Assembly (NCBI GenBank): GCA_021521415.1 | Contig: JAIQDT010000002.1 | Coordinates: 62,001 to 126,000, forward strand | Reading direction: 5' to 3' | From: Bidens hawaiensis | Taxonomy: Eukaryota; Streptophyta; Magnoliopsida; Asterales; Asteraceae | DNA: 64,000 nt | In this document: positions 1 to 11,725 of the stretch, one piece after another | Numbering within the stretch: the stretch's first letter is position 1 | Layout: each line of letters starts with the position of its first letter | Translations under genes and position numbers: made by a program | Notes under the pieces: generated by a model | What the model was told of the DNA's origin: nothing | Databases searched by the model: none | What the model saw: only the letters and a program-made list of their open reading frames with translations

Positions 1-1350
1 CTAGTGGGCTTGTTTTAACCTATTTTATATTAGGAAGGAGGTGTTTAAACATATATATAAACCCTAAAACCCTATGAACGATTTTATTCAAGTTTCCAGC
101 CATCCCACACCTGCTCTAGAGGAGAAACCAAGGAGGACAAGCTTACGGTTACATCTTTTATCCTTCGGTTGTCGGTTTTGACTATTTTAGCGTTTGTGAG
201 TTCGTTTTTGGTTTTTAAGCATTCAAACCTTTTGTATCAGATTTATATGAACATGTTTATCATTTATATCTATTTCATCTATTGTTCATTGGTTATGATT
301 GGCTAAACTTATTAGTTCTACCTAGGTTAGATGAATATTGTTAGGTTTTAATGAGTTTTATGGATTGTTGATCATCATGGCTTGAATTGTTAATGAAAAG
401 TTTGGTTTAACATTGAATTAGGTTGTGTTTAGTGGCTGTGAATTTATTAGTTATACTCATATAACTCTTGCTTTGATTAATTGATTAGGTTTTGATTGAT
501 TTTAGCTTGTTTGAACTCTTTACTTTGTGTCTAGAGATTGTTTGCGGGGTGATCAACTGTACGGATAAGTGGGTAAATTAATTAGATAAAATCAGTATTG
601 AAACACCCTCTTAGGGACCGAGAGGTGATAAGAAGTAAGGTCGTCTCATAGCTTTTGCTTGTTAGGATTAGGATCGCGCGAGAGCGGGTTCGGTTCTTGT
701 CGGGTTTGGGTTTTTGAGCGATTAGTTGATCTAATTTAAGTTAAGTAGAATTGTTCCTCTATCCTTGGTTGCGTAGTATTCGTTTCCATTAGGCTAGTGT
801 GTCGGTGAGACCGAGAGGAGAGTCGACATTAGAACACGTTAATAATTTGTTTTCCCGGTTTGTTCTTAAAATCAACTAAGATAAGTTAGAGTTTGTTAGT
901 GAGACCGAGAGGTGATCTGACCTTCTTGAGCGAACCTTAGTTGTGTCATCCTTTAGAACCGGTGTCGTGAGATTCTTCAATCCATTATCTTATTATACTT
1001 TCAATATGATTCTTACCTAGGTAGACGTTTTCTCTAATTGCAGTTAAGTCTATAAGTTTTATCAAGTGTTTAGTTAAGTTAAGTTTAGTTAATTAATTTA
1101 GTTAAAGTAAGTTAGGTTAAGTAGTTAATTATATTAAAAATCATTTAAATATTATTAGGTGAGTCTTGGTTAGGGTTAAGTATCATATACGTTTTCAAGT
1201 GTCCTTGTGTTCGATAATCGGACTTCCTTAGGTCTATACTATTAGTGATCGGTACACTTGCCGGTTGTGTGTGGATTTGTTAGGATTTTCGTTTAATAAA
1301 TTTAAAGCTTAGTTGTGAGTCATTTAGAAAGAGCATCATTATACACACAT
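1..1350 (+). repeat. LTR-like/leader sequence, no gene
   Basis: No convincing reading frame. A TATA-like stretch followed by telobox-like AAACCCTA motifs lies at about 47-75, as in many plant LTR promoters. The 10-mer gaccgagagg recurs at about 616, 809 and 903. The last 150 bases read like the U5/leader end of a gypsy LTR. I infer an old LTR or leader joined to the chromovirus remnant that follows. Lineage is not determined. Confidence 0.4.
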
Positions 1351-1352
1351 CA

Positions 1353-2219
1353 GGTACTAAGTACAATTGGGGTGACGCGCAGGAATCTGCCTTCCAACTG
1401 CTGAAAACCAAACTCTGTAGCGCCCCTATCCTAGCCCTCCCCGAGGGAACGGAAAACATTGAAGTGCACGGTGATGCCACGACCCATGACTTGGAACTCG
1501 GAGCTGTGGTGTTTTCTCTTAAGATATGGAGGCATTAAAGCAGCGCCGTTTGAAGCGTTGTACGGACGGAAGTGTCGATCACTTCTTTACTGGGCACAGG
1601 TGGGTGATAGCCAAATCACCGGTCCAGAATTAGTACTTGAAACCTCTGAAAAGATTGTCCAAATCCGAAACTGCATGGCAGCAGCACGAGATCGCCAAAA
1701 GAGTTACGCCGACAAGAGCCGAAAGCCTCTTGAATTTCAAATGAACGATCAAGTATTACTCAAAGTCTCACCTTAGAAAGGTGTGGTTCGCTTCGGAAAG
1801 CGAAACAAACTCAATCCACGATACGTTGGCCCCAACCGGATAACTGAGCGCATTGGTCCGGTGGCGTACCAACTGGATCTACCAACGGAACTCAGTAGCA
1901 TACACAATGTATTCCATGTATCCAATTTGAAGAAATGCCTTTCCGATGAAACCCAAGCAGTTCCTTTGGACGAGTTGCAGGTTGATGAATAGCTACGCTT
2001 CATAGAAGAACCAGTCGAAGTTTTGGATTGGGAAACCAAAACACTCAAGCACAGCAAAATTCCAATCGTCAAGGTTCGTTGGAACTCGAGACGTGGACCG
2101 GAGTTCACGTGGGAACGCGAGGACCAAATGATGAAAAAGTATCCTCACCTTTTTGAAGGGTTGACCAAACACCGAAAACCGCGAAAGCCGTCAAACCGTC
2201 AGAAATCACCGGAGGTATG
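1353..2219 (+). pseudogene. chromovirus pol remnant (RNase H start, integrase end, chromodomain-like tail)
   Basis: Deleted Ty3/gypsy polyprotein. From 1353 the reading matches the start of RNase H (WGDAQESAF, then APILALPEG). Near 1535 it jumps directly to the integrase C-terminal region ([10 protein letters not shown]), so the rest of RNase H, the zinc finger and the DDE core are missing. Downstream come the GPF-type region (RYVGPNRI), the HNVFHVSNLKKCL motif and a chromodomain-like tail ending in FTWEREDQM and YPHLF. In-frame stops interrupt it at about 1774 and 1990. The order and motifs are those of plant chromoviruses. It cannot encode a working enzyme. The 3' LTR of the same element follows at 2354. 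Confidence 0.85.
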
Positions 2220-2223
2220 AATT

Positions 2224-2353
2224 AAATTTCGGGACGAAATTTCTTTCTACTAGGGGATGATATGACAAACATAAAATTTTTCTTGCTTTTTCAGACACCC
2301 ATCGCGACTTGACTCAAATTTTTGGGACAAAAATTCTTTCAACATGGGAGTGA
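2224..2353 (+). promoter_or_regulatory. duplicated hairpin plus polypurine tract before the 3' LTR
   Basis: Two diverged copies of the same module. Copy 1 is a palindrome at 2224-2242 (8-bp stem, GGA loop) followed by a purine run and a TATGACA at 2261. Copy 2 is a palindrome at 2317-2335 (8-bp stem, GGA loop) followed by a purine run and the true LTR start at 2354. A polypurine tract primes plus-strand synthesis in LTR retroelements. Copy 2 is the one in place; copy 1 may mark a former LTR edge. Confidence 0.65.
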
Positions 2354-4837
2354 TGTGACACTCGTCAACTTCAGGTTAACTACGTTAATTCAAACTCCAT
2401 CAATTCAAATTTAAGATCACTTGATCTATAACGCACATCTCATTACATTTAAACTAGGGTTTTAAATGACGCTTGACAATCACTACACATGTAGTCTTTC
2501 GGGATTGCACCGAAACGCAAACGAGTTGACGCAAACAATTGGTGAATAAACGACAAACATCAAAACAATAATTATTTGATAATTATGTGTTAGGCTTATG
2601 TGTTATTTGATAATATTGTGTAGAACATTAACTCAACATGCAAAAAGCTACTTTATGTTAGAAAGGTAATAACTAAAAGTTGAGGGGCCATTGTGTAATA
2701 TAATTATTATTAATTAATAACAAAAACCCTAACCTCCTCCTTCCATCTCAAACCCGATCGGCCCCCCTCCCCTTCTCCCTTGGCTGCCGTCACACTACAC
2801 ACACATACACACAAGGATTTTTCAAGTTTGGTTGAAGAATTAAGGTGCAAGGAATGTATTAACAACTACTCTATGCATTCTATATGTTTAATTTTGATTT
2901 TGAATGGGTTAATCCAAAACCCTAAGTCACGAAATTGATGATTAAGATGAGTTAGGGTTTGATTATATGCTTGATGATGATTAGCTAGTGAATTGATAAC
3001 TAGTTGTGTTATTGTTGTTTGTTAATCACTTTTTCTTTGATTTAAACTTTCAAGAAAAACCCTAACTATGTATGTAATGTGAGATTGATATGCATGGTTG
3101 GTAAATATTGTGTCTAGAGTGTTATATGCATGGATTATGGTTCATAGATTATTGTTATGTTGAGTTTTGATGTAAACTGGTACTGGACAGATTGTTAAGT
3201 TTATGTTTAGACAACTGTAACTTAATGTTAATTTGGTAATTGGTCGAAATTATTAACACTACAGTGTACTAGGTTGAGTCTAGTTTCTATAAAGTCCAAG
3301 TTTGTAATTTTTGGACGTGTAAAAGTTAACATTTATTATTTTACAAATCGGAAGTGCAAGTCTAAATGGTGAGGTCTGCTGTTAGGCTGTTTTGTAATTA
3401 TCATATCTCATAAATACAAGACCAAATGGGTTGGTTCCACTTCTGGGAGTTATCATGTTGAGTTAAGAACCTAACCCAATTAGTCTTGCATTAATTAGAA
3501 TTACCATTTAACGGGAATAACAAATATCATTCTGTTGCGCATGATTTTGACTGCTGTGAGTTTACTGTAATGTTTTGGTCTTTGTGAGTAAAATATGTGG
3601 AATAAAAATACAATAAAAATAGTTCTGGAAACCAAACTCATGTGTGCTTTTGTGACGATTTTTGGTGAATTAATCGATACGTTTTGATCTGTTGAATAAG
3701 TTAATCTTTCAAGTAGAAATCTGTCTTGATAAACTAGCTGCTGAATTATGCGAAAATACATGAAACGTACTTGTTGTTAGATAATTGCCATGATTTTGAC
3801 TAAATTGCCCTTGTGGGGAATAATTGCTAGTAATATACAATATTAATACTTGACACGTAAGTAGTTGTTCACACATGTAGCGTATCACCAATGTGTTTGT
3901 TGAGTCACACATAATTCACAAACGAAACACGAAACGTATATCATGCATAGGTATTATGTGCCGAGTCTAGAGACTCAATAATAGTTCCAACACTTAGAAA
4001 ATCTCATTCTTGTTTTAGAACTCTAGTGAGGATTTTCTGTGACGCGCATCTCTTGGTTGACTTGTTTTTGAATTCTTCGCAAACAGTGAGTTTCACGTTC
4101 CCCTTTTACTCATTTAAACGTTTTTTACATGGGGGAGATAACATACTCCAAAAGGCTTTAGATTTTGTTATTAGTTATATATCACTTGTAAAGGCTAAGT
4201 GGCAAACGAACCAACTAAAGTCCTTCATAATATCGAACCGTTTAATATTTGGATAATAGCGAGTCACTGTTGAGTAGTACTACTGGGTTTGACAAACCCC
4301 ACCCAACGCTAAACTCGTCTGGAGGTCGAGTGGGTGTAATCTTGGCTAACACATTTTCCATGGTCGTGGTAGACATGGTAGCAAGGCAATCGATAAATAG
4401 TCAGCTTCGGTGTTGAACACTTAGTAATACTTGTTTCATAGGCTAGCTACCTATATATATAATTGATTTATCATTATCTGGTAACGCAAACGCAAACGCT
4501 TTATTTATGTAAACTTGTGAACTCACCAACCCCGTGTTGACACATTTAGTATGTTATTCTCAGGTAGCCGAGGCGGGCGCGCGGTATAGGAACAAGCATT
4601 ACATTGAACTCTATCGTTTTTCCAAATTTGTTTTTAAACTGTCATTAATTAGGTTTTAAGTCGTCCTGCGTGACACAACACTTGGTTTATGAATTTACAC
4701 TTCCGCACTTATTTACACTCAAATGTTTCGTGGTTTGAAAACTTTACTTATGGTTTGATTATAACTAATGATTCCGATCCTGTTAGTTCACACCCTCCGA
4801 CGGTAAAACTCCGTTAGTGGATTTTGAGGGTGTGACA
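2354..4837 (+). mobile_element. complete chromovirus 3' LTR (element A1)
   Basis: 2484 bp, starting TGTGACACTCGTC and ending GGGTGTGACA. It matches the LTR at 24398-26854 along its whole length, including the AAACCCTAA-type promoter region near 2720 and the end block from about 4790. A pol remnant and polypurine tract precede it, so it is a 3' LTR and not a solo LTR. It ends inside another LTR: the sequence resuming at 4838 matches 13570 onward, so A1 inserted into the Tat element's LTR. Its 5' part lies outside the window. Confidence 0.9.
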
Positions 4838-6610
4838 CTTCTAGCCATTACATCTGTTATATATAATGTTATACCCAGGAAACAATCTTTAATAGCACCA
4901 AATACCGAGATCCATGATCCTGACATAGCTCTGGTACTCTTCAGAAGGATAATTGATCCAGACCGTCAATATCTTCTTAACTGCAACTTAGTGGATAGAC
5001 TGAGTCTTCTAACCGTTATACCTGCTAAATATAAGACTACACATGAGAACAACCGTTAGTAAATAATAAGTACCGTGGATCCTTGATCCTGACGGGATCT
5101 GGAACACACGCTAAGGATAACTGACCCAAAACATATGCCAGGATAACATATCCACAGTGTCAAATTTCGATGCACTAACAATTGCCCCCAAAATGGTGGT
5201 TGTGATAAGATCACAACTGTCATTTTTCCTTTGAATTCAGACTTCCTACAAAAACATATAAGATTTGAACTTCCCTTCCTACAAGCTGGATATAATTGTC
5301 ATATATCAATAAAGTTTCCTTTGGAACTTCCCTTCCGGCTGTACATCCTTCTCCCAGCAAATCATGAACCACCAGTAACACCTGTTTAACCCGGGTGGAT
5401 TGTCCATTTTTAAATGGTGAAATCCGGGTTAAAGATTTTAGGAAATTGCAAGTAAGTTTAATAAATAGTAACTTTTAACTATTTGTTGATTGTCTGTTAT
5501 TTTTGAAAGTTTGTCTGATATAGCTTTAGACTTGTTGAAAGTTTTGAAAAATAATTTCAAGTAAAAGATTTACAGGGTAAAATATCCTTAAGAATATAAC
5601 TCAGGATAAGATATCCTTAAATAACAAATATTAGGAAAAATATCTTTAATAGTTGATAAAATTTATATAAGAGAATTCCCTCAAAGGGCAAATTTTAGGA
5701 TAAAGTATCCTTAAAATAGATTAAAAAAATTTTAGTAATCAAATAACTTTAAGAGAATAGCTTTTTAAACTAAAATATCTAAAATTATCACAACAAATAT
5801 CACACATAAGTTAACTAACAGAGAACATACCTGAAGGTCTTAAATAGACCTAAGTTACCAAAAGTATTGAACTCTTAATGATCCTTAAAGGAACAGCTTT
5901 AGGATCTGGGATCCTTAGATTCTTGATCTTCAGAAAGAACTTAGACAATCTGCTGCAAATAATTCGTAATATTAATTGAGATCAAACCCATTATGCTGGG
6001 GACAAGTCCAAATAGTCTGGGGACAAGCCCGTGCAACTGGGTACAAACCCGTGTAATCTGGGGACAAGCCCGTGTAACTGGGGATAAGCCCGTGCAACTG
6101 GGGACAAGCCCAAAACTGGGAACAAACCCAAATACGGATGTTAACTGGGGACTCGCCAAAACCGGGATTTAGCCCAAACGTGAGATAGCGTGAAAACGTT
6201 ATAAACCGGTGGTATGGTACGTCTAACATAAATCGTAGGATCCTCCATATAGCCGGAGACAACGATATTGTCAGCCACTAAGCGTGTACTGGTCCCGCTG
6301 CCCCCAACTATATGTTGGATAGTGTGCGCAACTGGAGATCGTGAGAAAGGTGAAAACCTTTAAACCGTAGGGGATATGACCATCGTGGGTCATATCCAAA
6401 CGTGGGCTAGGCCAAGGGAAATAAGATAGTACCTCAAACGCAAAGGAGAGGTGGCCAACCTCTTGAACACCAAATGAATCATTATATTCCTGCACAGTTA
6501 TTTAAAACTTGGAAAAGATAAAGTGTTAAGAATACATTATCCTTAAATTAACAATAATAATTCAAAAAGAATAACTGATCAGAAAGATGTTACCGACTTA
6601 AGGATTATAG
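4838..6610 (-). mobile_element. 3' LTR of the Tat-lineage element, left part cut off
   Basis: 4838-5890 aligns by eye with 13570-14609, which establishes an LTR pair. Its outer part was separated by insertion of element A1. The inner boundary is uncertain because the other LTR copy is truncated at 14609; I place it near 6610, before the pol stop at 6657, where a short pyrimidine-rich tcctccctc could be the polypurine tract read on this strand. The segment 5891-6610 has no counterpart in the window. Confidence 0.75.
5994..6176 (-). repeat. degenerate ~21-bp tandem repeat in the Tat LTR
   Basis: About eight imperfect copies of a unit of the type ctggggacaagcccgtgcaa, with length varying between copies. 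They lie only in the part of the LTR that is missing from the truncated right copy. Short open frames across it are a by-product of the repeat and not genes. Confidence 0.75.
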
Positions 6611-6656
6611 ATCCTCCCTCTGTATAATAATATTCTCTTAAGATAGTGGATCCTGA

Positions 6657-9600
6657 TCAGAAAAAATATTTCTTGAGGTGGATGGCATTCCACGCTCTTG
6701 GTAACCTGTTGCCTTCAATTGTGAGCAAATGATATGCCCCATTTCCTGCTTCCGACTCAATTTGATAAGGTCCTTCCCATTTGGGCGCTAGCTTCCCATC
6801 AGCCGGATTTGATGTGTTTTGAAAGGCTTTCCTTAACACTAGATCTCCTTCTTGAAATCTTCTGATTCTGATATTTTTGTTATATGCCCCAGCTATCCTT
6901 TGTTGATAAGCTGCTATCCTGATCTTGGTCAAGTCTCTGAGTTCTTCTATAGTATCCAAGTCTTCAAGAAGGATTTCTTCATTGGTCTCAGGATCACGGA
7001 TGCTTATTCTTGCTGTAGGAACCACCATTTATGTGGGAATTACTGCTTCTGATCCAAACACCAAAGAGAAAGGTGTCTGGCATGTTGCATTTTTAGGTGT
7101 GGTTATGTCTGCCCAAAGAACATAAGGAAGTTCTTCAGCCCATTTTCCCTTCTTGGATCCTAGCTTCTTTTTCAGATTGTTGATGATGATCTTGTTGCTA
7201 GATTCTGCTTGACCATTGGTTTGAGGGTGAACTGGAGTGGAAGTAATCATTTTGATGCCCCAACTGTCACAAAAGTTGGTGGTTCTATTCCCGATAAATT
7301 GGGAACCATTGTCACAAACAATTTCAGCGGGAATACCAAATCTAGTTATAATATTTCGTTTAATAAAAGGTATTACTTCCCTTTCTCGGACTTGTACAAA
7401 TGCTTCTGCCTCAATCCATTTGGAGAAGTAGTCAGTCATAGCAAGCATAAAGATTTTTCCACCTGGTGCTTTTGGTAGCTTGCCTACAATATCCATACCC
7501 CATTTCATGAAAGGCCATGAGGAGGATATAGGATATAGAGGCTCCGCTGGTTGATGAAGGATATTCACGTGTCTTTGACAAGCATCACATTTCCTTGAAT
7601 ACTCCACTGCATCCTTCTTCATTGTTGGCCAGAAGTATCCAGTTCTAAGTATTTTGGAAAATAATGCTCTTCCACCTGTGTGATTGCCGCAATCTCCTTT
7701 ATGAAAATCCTTGAGTACTTCTTGGATCTCAGGATCCTTAATGCATCTCAAATATAGACCTGCAAGAGATTTTCTATATACCATATCGTTTAACAAAATG
7801 TATTGGGATACCTTGAGTTTGAAGGACATGGGATTTTCTGTGGCTGGAATTTCTCCAGTCTGAATATAGTTCTTGATAGGATGGATCCATGATCCTTTAT
7901 TATTTGAGGATAAAGGATCCCAGAGCACGATTTCTTCATCATTCGTTATCTCTCCAACTTCCGGCTCTCCTATTGTTGGCGAGAGAAAGTGGATTATTGG
8001 GATTTTCAAATCCTCATGAATCTTCAGAGATGAGGCTAAGTTTGCTAAGGCGTCTGCCCCAGCGTTTTCTTCCCTCGGTACCTGTGCAATACTAAATATT
8101 TCTAAGTACTTCGATAAATCCTACACAACATCTAAATATTTCATTAGTTTCTCACCTTTAACAGCATACGAGCCATTAAAGTGGTTAGTTATCAATAAAG
8201 AATCTACATAAACATAAAGATACCTGATCCTCATGTTTTTAGCTAACTGCAAACCTGCGATTAAATCCTCGTACTATGCTTCATTGTTTGTTGCCTGGAA
8301 CTCACAAGCTATGGACTGGGGTAATTGTCCCCCATGTGGCGATTTCAGTAGGATCCCTAATCCTGTTCCTCTCACGTTGGATGCTCCATCAGTGAAGAGT
8401 ATCCAAGGATCATTGGTCTTTTCCAGTTGTTGTACTTCCAATTCAGATTTTTTTTGTAGATGACTAGTGAAATCAGCCACAAAATCCGCTAGTGCTTGAG
8501 ACTTGATTGTTGTTCTTGACTCGTATTGGATATCATATGCAATTAATTTCATAGCCCACTTAGCATTTCTACCTGACAACTCTGGTTTTCTAAGAACATT
8601 CTTTACAGGATAGTTAGTTCTTAAAATAATAGGATGAGTTTTAAAATAATGTCTCAATTTAGTAGAAGCCATAATAAGTGCAAGAATTAACTTTTCTAAA
8701 TGAGAATACCTGGACTCCGCATCTAGAAGACTTTTACTTACATAGTATACAGGATGTTGTTCAACTTCATGATCCTTTACCAAGACGGCACTCACCGCAT
8801 TTCCTGAGACAGCAAGATATAGATACAAGGATTCTCCATCCACAGGCTTCGTTAGAGCTGGAGCTGAGGATAAGTAATCATTTAGGGTTGTAAGCGCAGC
8901 TTCATGCCTTTCAGTCCATTCAAATTTCTTGTTCTTTCTAAGGATATCATAGAAGTCTTTGCACTTCTCGGAGGATCTTGAGATGAATCTATTCAAAGCT
9001 GCTATTCTTCCGGTGAGTCTCTGGACGTCTTTGGCATTCGTAGGAGACTTGAGATTGACATTGGCTTCGATCTGCTCCGGGCTTGCTTCAATTCCTCTTT
9101 TTGTGACCATATATCCCATAAACTTTCCGGCCTTAACACCGAAGTGGCATTTAGACGGATTTAGTTTCATGTTATAATGGTCAAGGATATTGAATGCTTC
9201 CTCAAGGTCTCTAAGGTGATCCTCTGCCTTCTTCGACTTCACCACCATATCATCTATGTATACCTCCATAGTCTTGCCCAATTAGTCCTTGAACATCATG
9301 TTGACTAGTCTTTGGTACGTCGCTCCTGCATTTCTTAGTCCGAACGGCATAGTAGTATAACAATATATGCCGGTTGGAGTCATGAACGTTGTATCCTCTT
9401 GATCAGATGGTTCCATCTGAATTTGTTGGAATCCAGAGGAAGCATCTATAAAGGTGAGCATTTCATGTCCGGTCGTTGCATCCACCATGGCATCTATATG
9501 TGGTAATGGGAAAGGATCCTTGGGGCATGCCTTCTTTAAATCCGTGAAATCGACACACACCCTCCACTTTCCATTCTTTTTTGAAACAACAACCACATTA

Positions 9601-9866
9601 ACCAGCCATCGAGGATATTGAACCTCTCTGATCATATCGGCCTTAAGAAGTTTTTCAACTTCTTCTTGTATGATCTTGTTCCTTTCAGGAGCGAATTTCC
9701 TTCGCTTCTGATGGACGGGTTTTACAGATAAATAAAGGCCGAGCTTATGAGTGATTACCTCTTTTGAAATACTTGTCATGTCGGAGTGCCTGAAGGCAAA
9801 AGTAGATCTTCTTCGCCCTAAGAAGGATATTATATCCTCCTCGATTTGCTGGGGATGTTGGATCAT
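6657..9866 (-). pseudogene. Tat-lineage Ty3/gypsy pol: RT, RNase H, second RNase H, integrase
   Basis: One reading frame from 9866 to 6657, interrupted by stops at 9282-9284, 8274-8276, 8121-8123 and 7029-7031, with no frameshift. Order: RT with FIDASSGFQQ and catalytic YIDD (about 9250), gypsy RNase H, then a second archaeal-type RNase H (WILFTDGAS, NEA-stop-YE, a later YVDS and a DALANLA end), then integrase. The integrase has a zinc-finger region (GNH...CDACQ) and a core with D, D and E all present in GMDIVG, CDNGSQF and QAESSN. The second RNase H is a hallmark of the Tat/Ogre/Retand group. The four nonsense codons make it non-functional as one protein. The region 9867-9964 upstream carries a frameshift. 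Confidence 0.92.
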
Positions 9867-11725
9867 AAGAACACTTTTATCTCTGGATCTTCAAGGTCCA
9901 ATGATACTTCTTTGAGGTCTTTCTCCCGAGCTTCCAAAACGTTCCTAGGATGTTGCTGTAGTTGCTATGCTATAGTTTGCTTGGCTACTGGTTTCATCGA
10001 TGACGAATAATAGTTCCTAGCCTCCGATTGGTCACCCACTATCTTCACAACTCCCCAAGGAGTAGGTAGCTTGATGCATTGGTGATAAGTTGAAGCTACG
10101 GCCTTCATTCCATGGAGCCAAGGCCTACCTAAAATAACATTGCAACAGGAAAGGTTATCTATAACACAAAATTTTTGGTATGAATTTAACCCTTCGATAT
10201 AAATTGGGAGGTTGATGTCCCCCAATGTCTTCTTGGTTTCGCCACTGAAACCGACTAGCACCGATGTTCTAGGGATGATTTCTGAATCCGGGATGTTCAT
10301 CTTTTTGAGGACGTCATGCTGGATAATGTTGACTGAGCTGCCCCCGTCCTCCAGGATCCTGCGTACATAATGGTTAAAGATAAATAAAGTAATAATCAAA
10401 CCGTCATGATGAGGATCCTGAATGTTCAGCTTATCTTCCTCATCGAAAAAGATTCTCTTGTCTGTTGTTAATGTGGTTGACACTATTGGATGATCTCCGT
10501 TATCCATCTTGATCTCCTTGCCGAATCTTTTTGCTGCGGAGAAAGAAGTTTCACATATGTCTGAACCTCCCGAGATGAAATTAACTGCTGGCACATCTGG
10601 CTTGTTTTGTTGAGGATCCTGGATCCTTGAATTGAAAAAGACTCTCTGATCAGTCACCCAAGTAGTGGGTATAAGTGGTCTTCTCTCATTATCCAGCTCG
10701 AATTCTTTTATGGGGCTTTCCTCTATGGCGCAAGAGTCTCTAAATAATTCGTAGTCTCTGGAGACAAAGTTGATCACATGGGCATCTGGCGGCGGTGGTG
10801 TTACTTTCTGTAGAAGATCTTCAGGATCCTGGGTCTTAGATTTCTTTCTTCCCAAGAGTTCTTTAAAGTGACCCTTGCTCGGGAGGTACCCAATTTCTTT
10901 CTTTAAGCCGATACACTCGTCTGTCGCGTAGCCAAAATCTTCGTGGAAGGCGCACCACTTAGACTTGTCCTTGAAGCCGACAACCCTCTCATTCTTTCTA
11001 GGCCACCTTGTTTTTTCTCCCAGATCCTTCATGGCACAAATCAAGCCATTAGTATCTACAGAGAAACAATAGTCGGAGATGCAAGGAGAGTCTTCATCGT
11101 CATCTTTTTCTTCAACTGCCCGTACGGTCAGATTGTTGAACTTGGCGTATGGCTTCGAATTGTTGTTCCTATTCCAGGATCCTTTATTCTTCTCAGGAGT
11201 TTCTTGTTACGTTTGTCCCCCAAGACGATCTTGGATCTTTTTATCTTCTTCCAAGCGGATGTACCTTAATGCCCTGCTTCTGACTTCATCTAATGTCCTG
11301 CACGGATTCATCACTAAATCATCATAAAAAGGGGAGCTCTTTTGAATTCCCATCTTAAATGCTTCAACAACAGTAGTCATATCAAGGTTTGGGATTTCTA
11401 GAGCTTTCTTGCCGAAACTTGTAACGAAATCCCTAAGTGATTCATCACTAGGATGGATAACACGATATAAATCATTGGTTAGCCTCTCAAATTTCCGACT
11501 ACAGGAAAATTGAGTGTTAAACAAATTAACTAAATGAGAGAAAGATGTAACCGAGAAAGGGGGGAGGCTTAGCAGCCATTTTAGTGCAGCTCCCGTCAGT
11601 GTGGCTCCAAATCCTTTACAAAGGCAAGCTTTTTTGAGTCTTTCAGGAATAGGATTAATCTCCATCCTTTCCCTATATTGGGAAACATGTTCCCCAGGAT
11701 CGGTGCTCCCATCATATGTCTTCAT
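9867..11725 (-). pseudogene. Tat-lineage gag core and aspartic protease
   Basis: From 11725 the frame encodes the Gag capsid region (YDGSTDP near the start, with a KWLLSLP stretch). It is interrupted by a stop at 11207-11209, then continues in the same frame. A Cys/His segment (WCAFHEDFGYATDEC) resembles the Tat Gag knuckle. The protease follows with active-site DGGSS at about 10335-10350 and the ILGRPWLHGMKA block typical of Tat proteases near 10115. The frame ends at 9965, and a frameshift separates it from RT. Gag would form the particle and the protease would cut the polyprotein. Both are now broken. Confidence 0.85.

Noticed and set aside
5972..6262. Minus-strand ORFs of 72-96 codons with repeats
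   Set aside because: Created by the 21-bp tandem repeat in the Tat LTR.
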